From positions 12,973-76,972 of the forward strand of contig CAZXKQ010000005.1 in NCBI GenBank assembly GCA_964641395.1: a DNA stretch of 64,000 nt. Reading direction: 5' to 3'. Source of the DNA: CANQBR01 sp964641395 (GTDB lineage: Bacteria > Bacillota > Negativicutes > Acidaminococcales > Acidaminococcaceae). A program made the position numbers and the translations under genes. Shown one piece after another: positions 16,848 through 23,871 of the stretch (its first letter is position 1; every line of letters begins with the position of its first letter). Under the pieces are notes generated by a model. It searched no databases, was not told where the DNA came from, and saw only the letters and a list, made by a program, of their open reading frames with translations.

Positions 16848-17670
16848 AGAAAGTCCTATTATCTATGCCGTATCTGACTCCATAGGCGAAACTGCGGAAT
16901 CAGTGATCCGGGCTACCACTAGCCAGTTCGCCCCTAGCAAGTTCGACGTCATCAGGGTGCCCTATATCAGGGAGCCAGAGGCAGTGGACAGGATAGTGGA
17001 GGAGGCTGCCGCCAACCACGGGGTGATCTGCTACACCCTGGTCTCCCCTGAACTGCGGGAGCACATGGCCGGCCAGGCTGCGGCCCGGCATGTACAGGTA
17101 GTGGACGTACTAGGACCTATGCTGAAGTCCATAGAGGAGGGGACCGGCCTCACCCCTCTCAACCAGGCCGGCCTCATCCACAGTTTAGACCATGATTACT
17201 TTGACCGGGTGGAGGCAGTGGAGTTCGCCGTCAAGTACGACGACGGCAAGAACCCCCTAGGCATCTTGAAGGCGGACGTGGTGATTATCGGCGTCAGCCG
17301 CACCTCCAAGACCCCCCTCTCCATGTACCTGGCCCATAAAAAGATCAAGGTGGCCAATGTGCCCCTGGTGCCGGAACTGCAGCCTCCTGAGGAGCTGTTC
17401 CAGGTGCCTGCCTACAAGGTCATCGGCCTCCTCATCGAGCCCCAGGAGCTGACCACCATCCGAGGCGAGCGCTTGAAGGCCATGGGCCTGGCGGATACCT
17501 CCACCTATGCGGATCTGCAGCGGATCAACGAAGAGCTGGCCTATGCCAGGGGGATCATGCGGCGCATCCACTGCCAGGTCATCAACGTTTCCAACCGGGC
17601 CATCGAGGAGACTGCCGGGCTCATCCTGGCCTATGTGGCCAAAAACAAAGAGCGCCAGGGAGAGCCCTGA
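16840..17670 (+). CDS. ppsR: Pyruvate, phosphate dikinase regulatory protein (PPSR/DUF299), apparent AUA start
   Basis: Bifunctional kinase/phosphorylase that switches pyruvate phosphate dikinase off and on by threonine phosphorylation. The family N-terminus IIYAVSDSIGETAE is present at residues 8-21, and the nucleotide loop GVSRTSKTPLSMYLA near residue 150. The first standard start in frame, GTG 16903, would remove that conserved N-terminus. GGAGG at 16827-16831 lies exactly eight bases before ATA 16840; ATC 16837 is the alternative. From ATA the protein is 276 residues, the usual family size of about 270. Its start lies inside the ccpN stop region, so translation may be coupled. No dikinase gene is nearby. 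Confidence 0.87.
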   Translation: MSKESPIIYAVSDSIGETAESVIRATTSQFAPSKFDVIRVPYIREPEAVDRIVEEAAANHGVICYTLVSPELREHMAGQAAARHVQVVDVLGPMLKSIEEGTGLTPLNQAGLIHSLDHDYFDRVEAVEFAVKYDDGKNPLGILKADVVIIGVSRTSKTPLSMYLAHKKIKVANVPLVPELQPPEELFQVPAYKVIGLLIEPQELTTIRGERLKAMGLADTSTYADLQRINEELAYARGIMRRIHCQVINVSNRAIEETAGLILAYVAKNKERQGEP

Positions 17671-17704
17671 CGCCGCCGTACTAGTCTTTACACTCATCAT
17701 TTAA

Positions 17705-17731
17705 GGGGCTTCCGCAGCTGGCGGAGGCCCC
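17705..17731. terminator. Hairpin between convergent genes
   Basis: GGGGCTTCCGC pairs with GCGGAGGCCCC around a short loop (11 pairs, one wobble). It sits between ppsR and the convergent minus-strand microprotein genes. Neither side has a long T-run, so it is a probable but imperfect bidirectional terminator. Confidence 0.55.
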
Positions 17732-17745
17732 CTGTGCTTCTGTGC

Positions 17746-18045
17746 TTAAAAACTGGGGTTGCCGGTGCCTAGCCAGCCGCCGCCATCGCCGCCGCTGCCA
17801 GAGCCCCAGCCGCCGCCCTTATCCTGCCGTCTTTCTTCTTCCTGGCGCCGGCGTTTTTCCTCCTCACTCTCCAACAGGCCTATGCTCTGCAGGAAGGAGG
17901 CGGCCACCCGGTAGAAGAAGTAGAGGAGGCCTGCCGCCAGGCCTATTTGTAACAGCAGCAGCCAGCCCTCCGGTCCTACCAGCAAGAGGCTGATGACCAG
18001 CAGCAGGCAGCCGCCTAACAGCACTTCTTTCACTAATGACAGCAT
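17746..18045 (-). CDS. Small membrane protein with Gly-rich tail ending GTGNPSF
   Basis: 99 residues, family not recognised. Two hydrophobic helices (about 5-24 and 28-47) are followed by an amphipathic, highly charged segment (ESEEEKRRRQEEERRQDK, near 57-75) and a glycine-rich tail ending GGGWLGTGNPSF. The ATG at 18045 has AGAAGGAAG nine bases upstream; longer starts would run into the previous gene. The last twelve residues match those of the gene just upstream (GGGWQGTGNPSM), so the two form a paralogous or domain-sharing pair in one transcript. Confidence 0.7.
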   Translation of the reverse strand: MLSLVKEVLLGGCLLLVISLLLVGPEGWLLLLQIGLAAGLLYFFYRVAASFLQSIGLLESEEEKRRRQEEERRQDKGGGWGSGSGGDGGGWLGTGNPSF

Positions 18046-18082
18046 AATGCTAGCTTCCTTCTGAGATCCTGCTAGGGACAGG

Positions 18083-18274
18083 CTACATACTGGGGTTGCC
18101 GGTGCCCTGCCAGCCGCCGCCGCTGCCGCCGTCGTCGCCACCGCCGCCGCCAAAGAGGAAGCGCAGCAAATGATAGAGACCCCAGATGGCGCCTAAAAGG
18201 GCCAGACCCGCTACCACGGCCCCTAGGCCGCCGCGAAAAAGGATGATCAACAACAAGCCGATGGCTTTACCCAT
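18083..18274 (-). CDS. Membrane microprotein with Gly-rich tail ending GTGNPSM
   Basis: 63 residues. A hydrophobic region (about 5-42) long enough for one or two membrane helices is followed by FGGGGGDDGGSGGG and the C-terminal WQGTGNPSM. The start at ATG 18274 fits an SD-like AGGGGG and a predicted transcript start near 18308; upstream ATGs at 18304 and 18316 would be leaderless or outside the transcript. It lies 37 bases upstream of the second GTGNPS protein. Function unknown. The identical termini suggest a shared partner, anchor or processing site. Confidence 0.68.
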   Translation of the reverse strand: MGKAIGLLLIILFRGGLGAVVAGLALLGAIWGLYHLLRFLFGGGGGDDGGSGGGWQGTGNPSM

Positions 18275-18314
18275 AATCTCTGACCCCCTGACTAGCACAT
18301 TCATCCTAGTAGTC

Positions 18315-18343
18315 ATTATAGCATAAAAAGGGGCTGGAGCCTA
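18315..18343 (-). promoter_or_regulatory. Extended -10 promoter of the microprotein pair
   Basis: The minus strand reads ATGCTATAAT, a TGn-extended TATAAT at 18315-18320; the -35 region is poor. Confidence 0.55.
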
Positions 18344-18571
18344 GGGCCATTTTTACCCCCTGCCTTGGGCGGGGGTAAATTTTACATAATATATATTATC
18401 GGACTATGTTTCTCTCTTTCTTTCTCCCTCCCCTACGGCGGCGCCAGACAGAGCTCCCTGGACTGCGGTGCTTTCGGAGGCACAGTCAGCAGCAGCCCAG
18501 GCCCTCTATGCCCAGCTTTTAGCTGCCTGCATTCACAGCCAGCCCTGCTGAAAAATAGCTGGGCCCCTTCT
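18344..18571. other. Intergenic stretch without a recognisable gene
   Basis: Holds a hairpin at about 18352-18378 (TTTACCCC pairing with GGGGTAAA), an AT-rich patch, and a pyrimidine tract (TTTCTCTCTTTCTTTCTCCC). A 83-codon plus-strand frame here has no ribosome site and an implausible composition, so I do not call it. Confidence 0.5.
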
Positions 18572-18601
18572 TTGACAAGGGCCCCGTCCTTGTGCTATAC
18601 T
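18572..18601 (+). promoter_or_regulatory. Sigma-A promoter of the 38-residue membrane peptide
   Basis: A consensus TTGACA (18572-18577) is 18 bases from TATACT (18596-18601). Transcription would start near 18608, 38 bases before the small ORF. Confidence 0.8.
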
Positions 18602-18645
18602 GGCCCTAGATATTAAATCAGCCTTACGTCGAGGAAGTGGTCTCC

Positions 18646-18762
18646 ATGGCAGCTCAAAAACGCAGCGCCCTAGGTAAGTTAGGCAGGTTCCTTCTGCTTT
18701 TGGCCGTGGGCCTTGTGGCCTCCTGCATCCTGCTGGAGGTTATCATCCGCATCAGCCACTAG
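18646..18762 (+). CDS. 38-residue single-pass membrane peptide
   Basis: Reads MAAQKRSALGKLGRF, then a hydrophobic stretch of about 17 residues with one Cys, then EVIIRISH. GAGGAAG lies eight bases before the ATG. The positively charged N-terminus predicts an N-in orientation. The gene has its own consensus promoter 38 bases before the start and an intrinsic terminator about 100 bases after the stop, so it is a self-contained transcription unit. No family is recognised. It could be a regulatory membrane peptide or a type I toxin-like peptide; no antisense RNA promoter was identified. Confidence 0.62.
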   Translation: MAAQKRSALGKLGRFLLLLAVGLVASCILLEVIIRISH

Positions 18763-18853
18763 CCTTGGCTCCTGCCGGGCATCAGTAGCTGCCAACCCTG
18801 GCCTGAGCTTCTGGTCTGCCTGTCCTAGCCTGGTCCCTCCTGTGCCCATCCAC

Positions 18854-18886
18854 AGCCGTCCTGCCCCAGAGGCAGGGCTTTTTTCT
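18854..18886 (+). terminator. Intrinsic terminator of the small-peptide transcript
   Basis: AGC..CCTGCC pairs with GGCAGGGCT across the loop CCAGA and is followed by a run of six T. It closes the transcript that began at about 18608. Confidence 0.78.
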
Positions 18887-19066
18887 TCTTCTACTATGGC
18901 CCCCTGCTTACTAGAGAAACTCTAGTTACTATCTAGAATTATTCCTATCTAACACTATGATTGGCTCGCATAGCGCTACATAATTGGCATCTAGCTGGAA
19001 CCTCCTGCCCTCCTGGCCGCCTCCTTTTTAGGAATGGCATCCCTGCCAGTTTTGTGCACTGCCTCC

Positions 19067-19096
19067 TTGCCCTCCTGCCGCCCCTTGCTATATAAT
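19067..19096 (+). promoter_or_regulatory. Promoter of the acyltransferase gene
   Basis: TTGCCC (19067-19072) and a perfect TATAAT (19091-19096) are 18 bases apart, 31 bases before the start codon. Confidence 0.7.
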
Positions 19097-19127
19097 GAAG
19101 GGAACTAGTCAGTAAAGGAGCACCTCC

Positions 19128-20288
19128 ATGCGCAACCAAGTGATCGAAAACCTACGGGGCCTCTGCCTGTTAGGGGTCATAGCCATCCACATCGGCTCCC
19201 TGGCCCTCCAGCCAGGCAACTTCCCCCTCTATATCAGCCTGGAAGTGCTGAGCCGGTACAGCGTGCCTGCCTTCTTCTTCATCAGCGGCTACGGCCTCTT
19301 CTGCCGCCGCCTCTCCGAACCTTCGCCTAAGGAGCCCGGCCTGCCTGCGGCCCTGGCAGCCGGTTATCGGCCCTACCTGGGGCAGCGGCTGCTCCGCTGC
19401 GGCCTGCCCTACCTGTGCTGGTCCTTCCTCTACCTGGCCTACTTCGCCCTCATCCTGCCTCCCGGCTCCGTCAGCTTCGCCCCCGGCCGCCTGGCCACCG
19501 TCCTCTTGTTCGGCCTGGCCTGCTACCACCTGTACTTCATGGTGATCCTCCTCTGGTTCTACGCCCTGCTGCCCCTCTGGCAGCGGCTGCTGGCCGTCCT
19601 CTGCCGCCTAGGGCTGCCCCTGGGCCTGGGCCTCCTCTTCGCAGCCCAGCTGGCCTTTAACTGGTGGACCTGCCACCCAGGCCTAGACAGCAGCCACTGG
19701 CCCTCCCTGGCCCGGGACTTTTTCACCTACCGGCTAAACTACCTGCCCCTCCACTACCTCTTCGTCTTTATGCTAGGGGCGGCGGCGGCCCTCTACTGGC
19801 AGCCCTGCTGCCGCTACCTGAAGAAATACGCCCTGTTGGTCTGCCTCTTCTTTGTGGCCGGCAGCGGCTGGGACGTGTACAGCTGTTACGCCGCCATGGT
19901 CCACCAGCACTACACCCTGGTGGAGGTGGCCAACACCTACCACCAGCTCAGCCCCCAGGGCCTGCTTTACACCGCTGCCGCCCTGCCCTTCTTCTGCCTC
20001 TGCCTCCTCTATCTGGAAAAAGCCAGTCCTACCAACCGGCTGGCAGCCCTCCTGCACAGGGCCATTGCCCTCCTAGGCAGCTATTCCATGCTCCTCTACC
20101 TGGTCCATCCCCTGGTGCTGGACTGGCTCACCAGCTTCTACCACCGCTGGGGCATCGTGATGACGGTGAAGCGGGTCTGCTGCAGCTACCTAGCGGTCCT
20201 GCTAGGCAGCCTCCTCCTCAGCTGGCTCCTCCGCCGCCTCTGCCGCCGCTCCTCCCTGCTAGGCCTCCTCCTCACCGGCCGCCCCTAA
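19128..20288 (+). CDS. Acyltransferase family 3 membrane protein
   Basis: 386 residues with about ten hydrophobic helices. The N-terminus RNQVIENLRGLCLLGVIAIH is the family signature: the conserved Arg precedes the first helix and the catalytic-type His follows. SRYSVPAFFFISGYGLF is the second family block. Relatives O-acetylate or succinylate cell-surface sugars, teichoic acids or lipids from acyl-CoA at the membrane; the substrate here is unknown. AAAGGAG precedes the ATG by seven bases. It is a single-gene transcript between its own promoter and terminator. Confidence 0.88.
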   Translation: MRNQVIENLRGLCLLGVIAIHIGSLALQPGNFPLYISLEVLSRYSVPAFFFISGYGLFCRRLSEPSPKEPGLPAALAAGYRPYLGQRLLRCGLPYLCWSFLYLAYFALILPPGSVSFAPGRLATVLLFGLACYHLYFMVILLWFYALLPLWQRLLAVLCRLGLPLGLGLLFAAQLAFNWWTCHPGLDSSHWPSLARDFFTYRLNYLPLHYLFVFMLGAAAALYWQPCCRYLKKYALLVCLFFVAGSGWDVYSCYAAMVHQHYTLVEVANTYHQLSPQGLLYTAAALPFFCLCLLYLEKASPTNRLAALLHRAIALLGSYSMLLYLVHPLVLDWLTSFYHRWGIVMTVKRVCCSYLAVLLGSLLLSWLLRRLCRRSSLLGLLLTGRP

Positions 20289-20304
20289 GGGACTCTGTAA
20301 AACG

Positions 20305-20340
20305 AGAAAAGCCCTGCTGCTCTGCAGGGCTCTTTTCTTT
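20305..20340. terminator. Bidirectional intrinsic terminator
   Basis: GAAAAGCCCTGC and GCAGGGCTCTTTTC form a long A/T-flanked hairpin. T-runs lie on both strands, so it can stop both the acyltransferase and the convergent bioY transcripts. Confidence 0.85.
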
Positions 20341-20374
20341 TGCTCTTATTTGCAAGCCTCCTCAAGCTGAGAAG

Positions 20375-20917
20375 CTACTGGTTCCCGCTGGTGAGCCGCA
20401 GGATGGGCCGGGCCAGGTAGGCGGCGGCCACCGCCTTCAGTATATCCAGGGGTAGAAAGGTCACTACGCCGATGAGGAAGGCCTTGAGGCTGTCCAGCTC
20501 CGTAAGCAGGAAGAGTTGCCCCAGGCCGGCCAGCAAGGTGAGGGGCACCCCCACGAAGATGCCTAGAAGGGAGTAAGAGAGGAAGTCGTAGCTGCTCTTT
20601 CTAAAGTAGGCCAGGGCCACCGCCGTGAGGAGGAAGCCGAAGTAATAACCTCCCGTAGGCCCGAAGAGCTTGCCCGGCCCTGCCGTACCGCCGCTGAACA
20701 CCGGCACCCCCGCCACCCCTAGGAGGATGTAGATGAGGAAGGTGAAGAAGGCCTGGCGGGTCGTCAGGATGAAGCCGGTGAGGTTCACCGTCAGCGGCAG
20801 GATGGAGATGGGAGAAAGGGTGAAGGGCAGGGGTATCATGATGTAGGCGGCGATGCTGTTCACCGCCACCATCAAGGCCACCTTGGTCATCCCCTGGATC
20901 TTGTCTGCCTGTCCCAT
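20375..20917 (-). CDS. bioY: Biotin ECF transporter S component BioY
   Basis: Membrane protein that binds biotin with high affinity and works with the shared energy-coupling factor (not encoded here). The 180 residues have about six helices and the BioY marks LTVNLTGFILTTRQAFFTFLIYILLG in pieces, GKLFGPTGGYYFGFLL and FLPLDILKAVAAAYLA. GAGGAGGAG lies just before the ATG. The promoter carries a BirA operator, which independently supports biotin as the substrate. Confidence 0.94.
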   Translation of the reverse strand: MGQADKIQGMTKVALMVAVNSIAAYIMIPLPFTLSPISILPLTVNLTGFILTTRQAFFTFLIYILLGVAGVPVFSGGTAGPGKLFGPTGGYYFGFLLTAVALAYFRKSSYDFLSYSLLGIFVGVPLTLLAGLGQLFLLTELDSLKAFLIGVVTFLPLDILKAVAAAYLARPILRLTSGNQ

Positions 20918-20960
20918 AGCTCCTCCTCCTCTAGCACTTAGTCAGCAGATGTATGAGAAG

Positions 20961-21013
20961 ATTATATGCTAGGCTGCCACTTTTGTCAACCGAATTTTGC
21001 GTTAAGTTTACAA
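20961..21013 (-). promoter_or_regulatory. bioY promoter overlapped by a BirA operator
   Basis: On the minus strand TTGACA (20984-20989) and TATAAT (20961-20966) are 17 bases apart. A dyad TTGTAAAC, 15 bases, GTTGACAA covers 20983-21013 and overlaps the -35. This matches the BirA consensus TTGTAAAC-N14-16-GTTTACAA with one mismatch, so biotin-loaded BirA should block initiation. Confidence 0.85.
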
Positions 21014-21039
21014 AATAGGCGGTTTACTAACTGGCCACT

Positions 21040-21062
21040 AAAAAGGCGGCCTGGCGGCCGCC
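21040..21062 (-). terminator. Intrinsic terminator of the trk-larA operon
   Basis: GGCGGCC and GGCCGCC (21045-21051, 21056-21062) enclose a four-base loop and are followed on the minus strand by TTTTT. It lies 28 bases beyond the larA stop. Confidence 0.85.
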
Positions 21063-21089
21063 TGTCCTCCCTGGGCAGTTGCCCCTCCC

Positions 21090-22391
21090 CTACTTGGACA
21101 GCAGAGGCAGGGTGGCGCTGCCGTGGCTCATAATGGTGATGGTGTAGTCCTCCAAGCCCTTGGCCGCCAACTGGAGCTGGGCCAGCTCCCAGGCTTCCTC
21201 CAGGCTGGCGCAGGGTATCTGCCCCGTCTTGGCCACGAAGGCGTAGTTCTCCCTGCGGGTCACCAGGTAGGTGGTGACGGAGTTGACGATGCAGCGGCTC
21301 TTATAGGCCACGAAGCCCGGGATGGTGAAGTCCTCCCGCACCCCCTGCTCCAGGGCCGCCAAGTCCCCTTGGCTAAACCAGCTGCTGAAGATGGCCGGTT
21401 CCTTGATGTCTTCACAGTCCAAGGCGGCGATGAGGATGCCCTTAGGCTTGACGGCGAAGACGGCGTTCATAAAGCACTTGGTCCCCTGGTAGAGGTTGAT
21501 GTCCTTAGGATAGCCGCCGGCGGAGGTGAAGACTACGTCTGCCTGCTCCTCTATGGGCACCCCGGACAGCTCTAGCAGGTCCTGGCAGCCCCGGTGCCAG
21601 GCTTCGTACCAATGGCCGGCCACCACCTCGTAGAGCTGCCCCTCCGGGGTGTAGACCGTGTTCAGCAGGAAGTCTGGGTTTAAGAGACGGCAACCTTCCA
21701 TCATGTCTAGGTTAACTGGATTGTCCTCCAGCAGGCTCACCTCCGCCAAGGGGTTGCAGCCGCCCCCCGGCTCCGGAGCCAGGGTCATGCGGTGGTTGTG
21801 CATGATGGCCTCATAGCCGGCCACCCCGGGCATAACGGCCTTGCGGCCGCCGCCGAAGCCAGCAAAGGGATGGAGGGTGACGGCGCCGGTGATGATCACC
21901 CGATCCGCCTCCACCACTGCCCTGTTCAGCTTCACCTCCGTACCGAAGGAGGTGGTGCCTACGTAGGCCAGCTGGGCCTCGTCCCGGCAGGCGTGCTGCA
22001 CTATCCTGTACTGCCGGGCTATCTCCTGGCCGCACACCAGGGCGTCCTCTGCCGGGGTGTGGGGCCTGTGGGTGCCTAGGGCGGTAAGCAGGGTCACATC
22101 CTCCCTTGCTACTCCGCATTTCTCCAACCGGGCCAAGAGCACCGGCAGGAACTGGTCCGTGCCGCAGAGGCGGGTGATGTCGCTGATGACGATGCACACC
22201 TTCTCTCCCCTGTGCACTATGGCCTCCAGGGGAGGGCTGGCGATGGGATGATCCAGGGCCCACTCTGCCGCCTGGGCGATGGAGGCCCAGCTCTTAGCCG
22301 CCGCCCTGCCCTTCAGGTCGTAGAGCACCCGTTCCTCCGGCACCTCTACCCTCTCTACCCGCCTGCCGATAGGCAGTTCTACTCTGTACAT
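21090..22391 (-). CDS. larA: Nickel-dependent lactate racemase family protein (LarA)
   Basis: Interconverts the enantiomers of lactate or another 2-hydroxy acid using a nickel-pincer nucleotide. The 433 residues include ALGTHRPHTP with the catalytic-type histidine near residue 105, and HPFAGFGGGRKAVMPGVAG near 177-195, the cofactor-lysine/histidine region. The cofactor makers larB, larC and larE are not in this window, and relatives can act on other hydroxy acids, so lactate is a family-level guess. AGGGGAGG precedes the ATG. It lies 16 bases after trkH and is probably co-transcribed with the potassium genes. Confidence 0.85.
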   Translation of the reverse strand: MYRVELPIGRRVERVEVPEERVLYDLKGRAAAKSWASIAQAAEWALDHPIASPPLEAIVHRGEKVCIVISDITRLCGTDQFLPVLLARLEKCGVAREDVTLLTALGTHRPHTPAEDALVCGQEIARQYRIVQHACRDEAQLAYVGTTSFGTEVKLNRAVVEADRVIITGAVTLHPFAGFGGGRKAVMPGVAGYEAIMHNHRMTLAPEPGGGCNPLAEVSLLEDNPVNLDMMEGCRLLNPDFLLNTVYTPEGQLYEVVAGHWYEAWHRGCQDLLELSGVPIEEQADVVFTSAGGYPKDINLYQGTKCFMNAVFAVKPKGILIAALDCEDIKEPAIFSSWFSQGDLAALEQGVREDFTIPGFVAYKSRCIVNSVTTYLVTRRENYAFVAKTGQIPCASLEEAWELAQLQLAAKGLEDYTITIMSHGSATLPLLSK

Positions 22392-22407
22392 AAGAAAACC
22401 TCCCCTT

Positions 22408-23856
22408 TCACCAATGTCTGCTAGTGCGCCAGTACTCCCGCCGCAACAGCACCAGGGCCGTGATCAGCTCCATGCGGCCGATGAGCATGGCCAGGATGAG
22501 GAGCAGCTTGCCGAAGACAGGCACCTGGGCATAGGTGGCGGCCACCCCCAGGCTGCCGAAGGCCGGGCCCAGGCTGGCCAGGCAGGCGAAGACCCCGAAG
22601 ATGGCGTCCTCCGTAGGCAGGCCCACCCCTGTCAGCCCCAAGGTGAAGGCGGCGCCGATGAAGATGTAGATAAAGAAGAAACGGCTGATATAGATCACCG
22701 TATTTTCGTCTAGGGTCTTGCCCTGGTAGGCCACCCCCAACAGCAGGCGGGGATGGAGGGTGCGGCGCAGTTCCGTGGTCACCGACTTCACCAGGACGAT
22801 GAAGCGGTTCACCTTCAGGCCTCCGGCTGTGGAGCCGCTGCAGCCGCCTAAGAGGAAGAGCAGGCCTAGGATGAGCTTGGAGAAGGCCGGCCACTGGTCG
22901 TAGTTGCGGGAGGCGAAGCCGGTAGTGGTACAGAAGGAGGCCGCCTGGAAGAAGGCGTGGCGCAGGGCCTCCAAGGGGCTGAAGTCTCCGACGAAGACCA
23001 GGTTGCCGGCGATGAGGAGGGTGGCCAGGCCGATGGCGGCCAGGTAGACCTTGAACTCTACGTTTTTCTTGATGACGCTGAAATCGTTCTCGCTCAGGTA
23101 GTAATAAAGGGCGAAGTTGCCCCCTGCCAGGATCATGAAGAGGGCCAGGACGAACTCCAGGCCCGGGCTCTGCAGGTAGGCCACGCTGTAGGTGTGGGGG
23201 GCGAAGCCGCCGGTGGAGAGGGTGCAGAGGGCGTAGTTCAAAGCGTCGAACTTGCTCAGCCCCAGGGACACCAGGCAGCCCATCAGGATGACGGTGAGCA
23301 TGAAGTAGATGTAGAAGACGGCTATGGCCGTGGAGCGGAGGCGGGGCAGGAAGCGGACCTCGCTACTCTCCCCTGCTTCGGCGTTGAACAGGTAGACGCT
23401 GCCCTTGGCCAACTGGGGCAGGACGGCTACGAAGATGCTGATGATGGTTATGCCCCCTATCCAGTTAGTCAGGCTGCGCCAGAGGAGGAGGTAGGCGGGC
23501 AGGCCGTCGATCTTCTTCAAGACGGTGGCCCCGGTGGTGGTAAAGCCGGAGATGCTCTCAAAAAAGGCGTCTAGCGGGCCTAGCACCCCTGCGGCCAGGT
23601 AGGGGGTGGAGCCTAGGAGGGAGAGGAGGAGCCAGCCGAAGACCATCACAAACAGCCCCTCCCGCAGGCTGATGTCCTGCCAGGCCTGGGCCTGGCGTTG
23701 GAAGAAGCGGCCGGCGATGAGGGCCAGGGTGCAGCTGAGGCCCATTACGAAGACGTCTTCCCCGTAGGAGGCCGCCACCGCCGCCGGCACCAGCATGACG
23801 GCGGCCAGGCCGTAACACATATAGGCTAGCACTAGTTGGATGAGGGCGTAGTTCAT
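22408..23856 (-). CDS. trkH: Trk/Ktr potassium transporter membrane subunit (second copy)
   Basis: Potassium translocating subunit of 482 residues with four membrane-pore-membrane repeats. The selectivity-filter regions include SISGFTTTGATVL, LSTGGFAPH, SFCTTTGFAS and the C-terminal GCSGSTAGGLKVNRF. It is a diverged paralogue of the gene immediately upstream, 15 bases away. TrkA, two genes upstream, would supply the cytosolic NAD/ATP-binding gate. Two different membrane subunits with one gate suggest transporters of different affinity or ion preference. Confidence 0.93.
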   Translation of the reverse strand: MNYALIQLVLAYMCYGLAAVMLVPAAVAASYGEDVFVMGLSCTLALIAGRFFQRQAQAWQDISLREGLFVMVFGWLLLSLLGSTPYLAAGVLGPLDAFFESISGFTTTGATVLKKIDGLPAYLLLWRSLTNWIGGITIISIFVAVLPQLAKGSVYLFNAEAGESSEVRFLPRLRSTAIAVFYIYFMLTVILMGCLVSLGLSKFDALNYALCTLSTGGFAPHTYSVAYLQSPGLEFVLALFMILAGGNFALYYYLSENDFSVIKKNVEFKVYLAAIGLATLLIAGNLVFVGDFSPLEALRHAFFQAASFCTTTGFASRNYDQWPAFSKLILGLLFLLGGCSGSTAGGLKVNRFIVLVKSVTTELRRTLHPRLLLGVAYQGKTLDENTVIYISRFFFIYIFIGAAFTLGLTGVGLPTEDAIFGVFACLASLGPAFGSLGVAATYAQVPVFGKLLLILAMLIGRMELITALVLLRREYWRTSRHW

Positions 23857-23871
23857 AGCCTACCTCCCAAG

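Noticed and set aside
18365..18616. 83-codon plus-strand frame before the small-peptide gene
   Set aside because: No ribosome site, low-complexity Ser/Pro/Gly composition, and it overlaps the promoter of the next transcription unit.
19664..20455. Proline/leucine-rich plus-strand frame of 263 codons inside the acyltransferase gene
   Set aside because: It overlaps the well-supported acyltransferase in another frame and continues through a terminator into antisense bioY.
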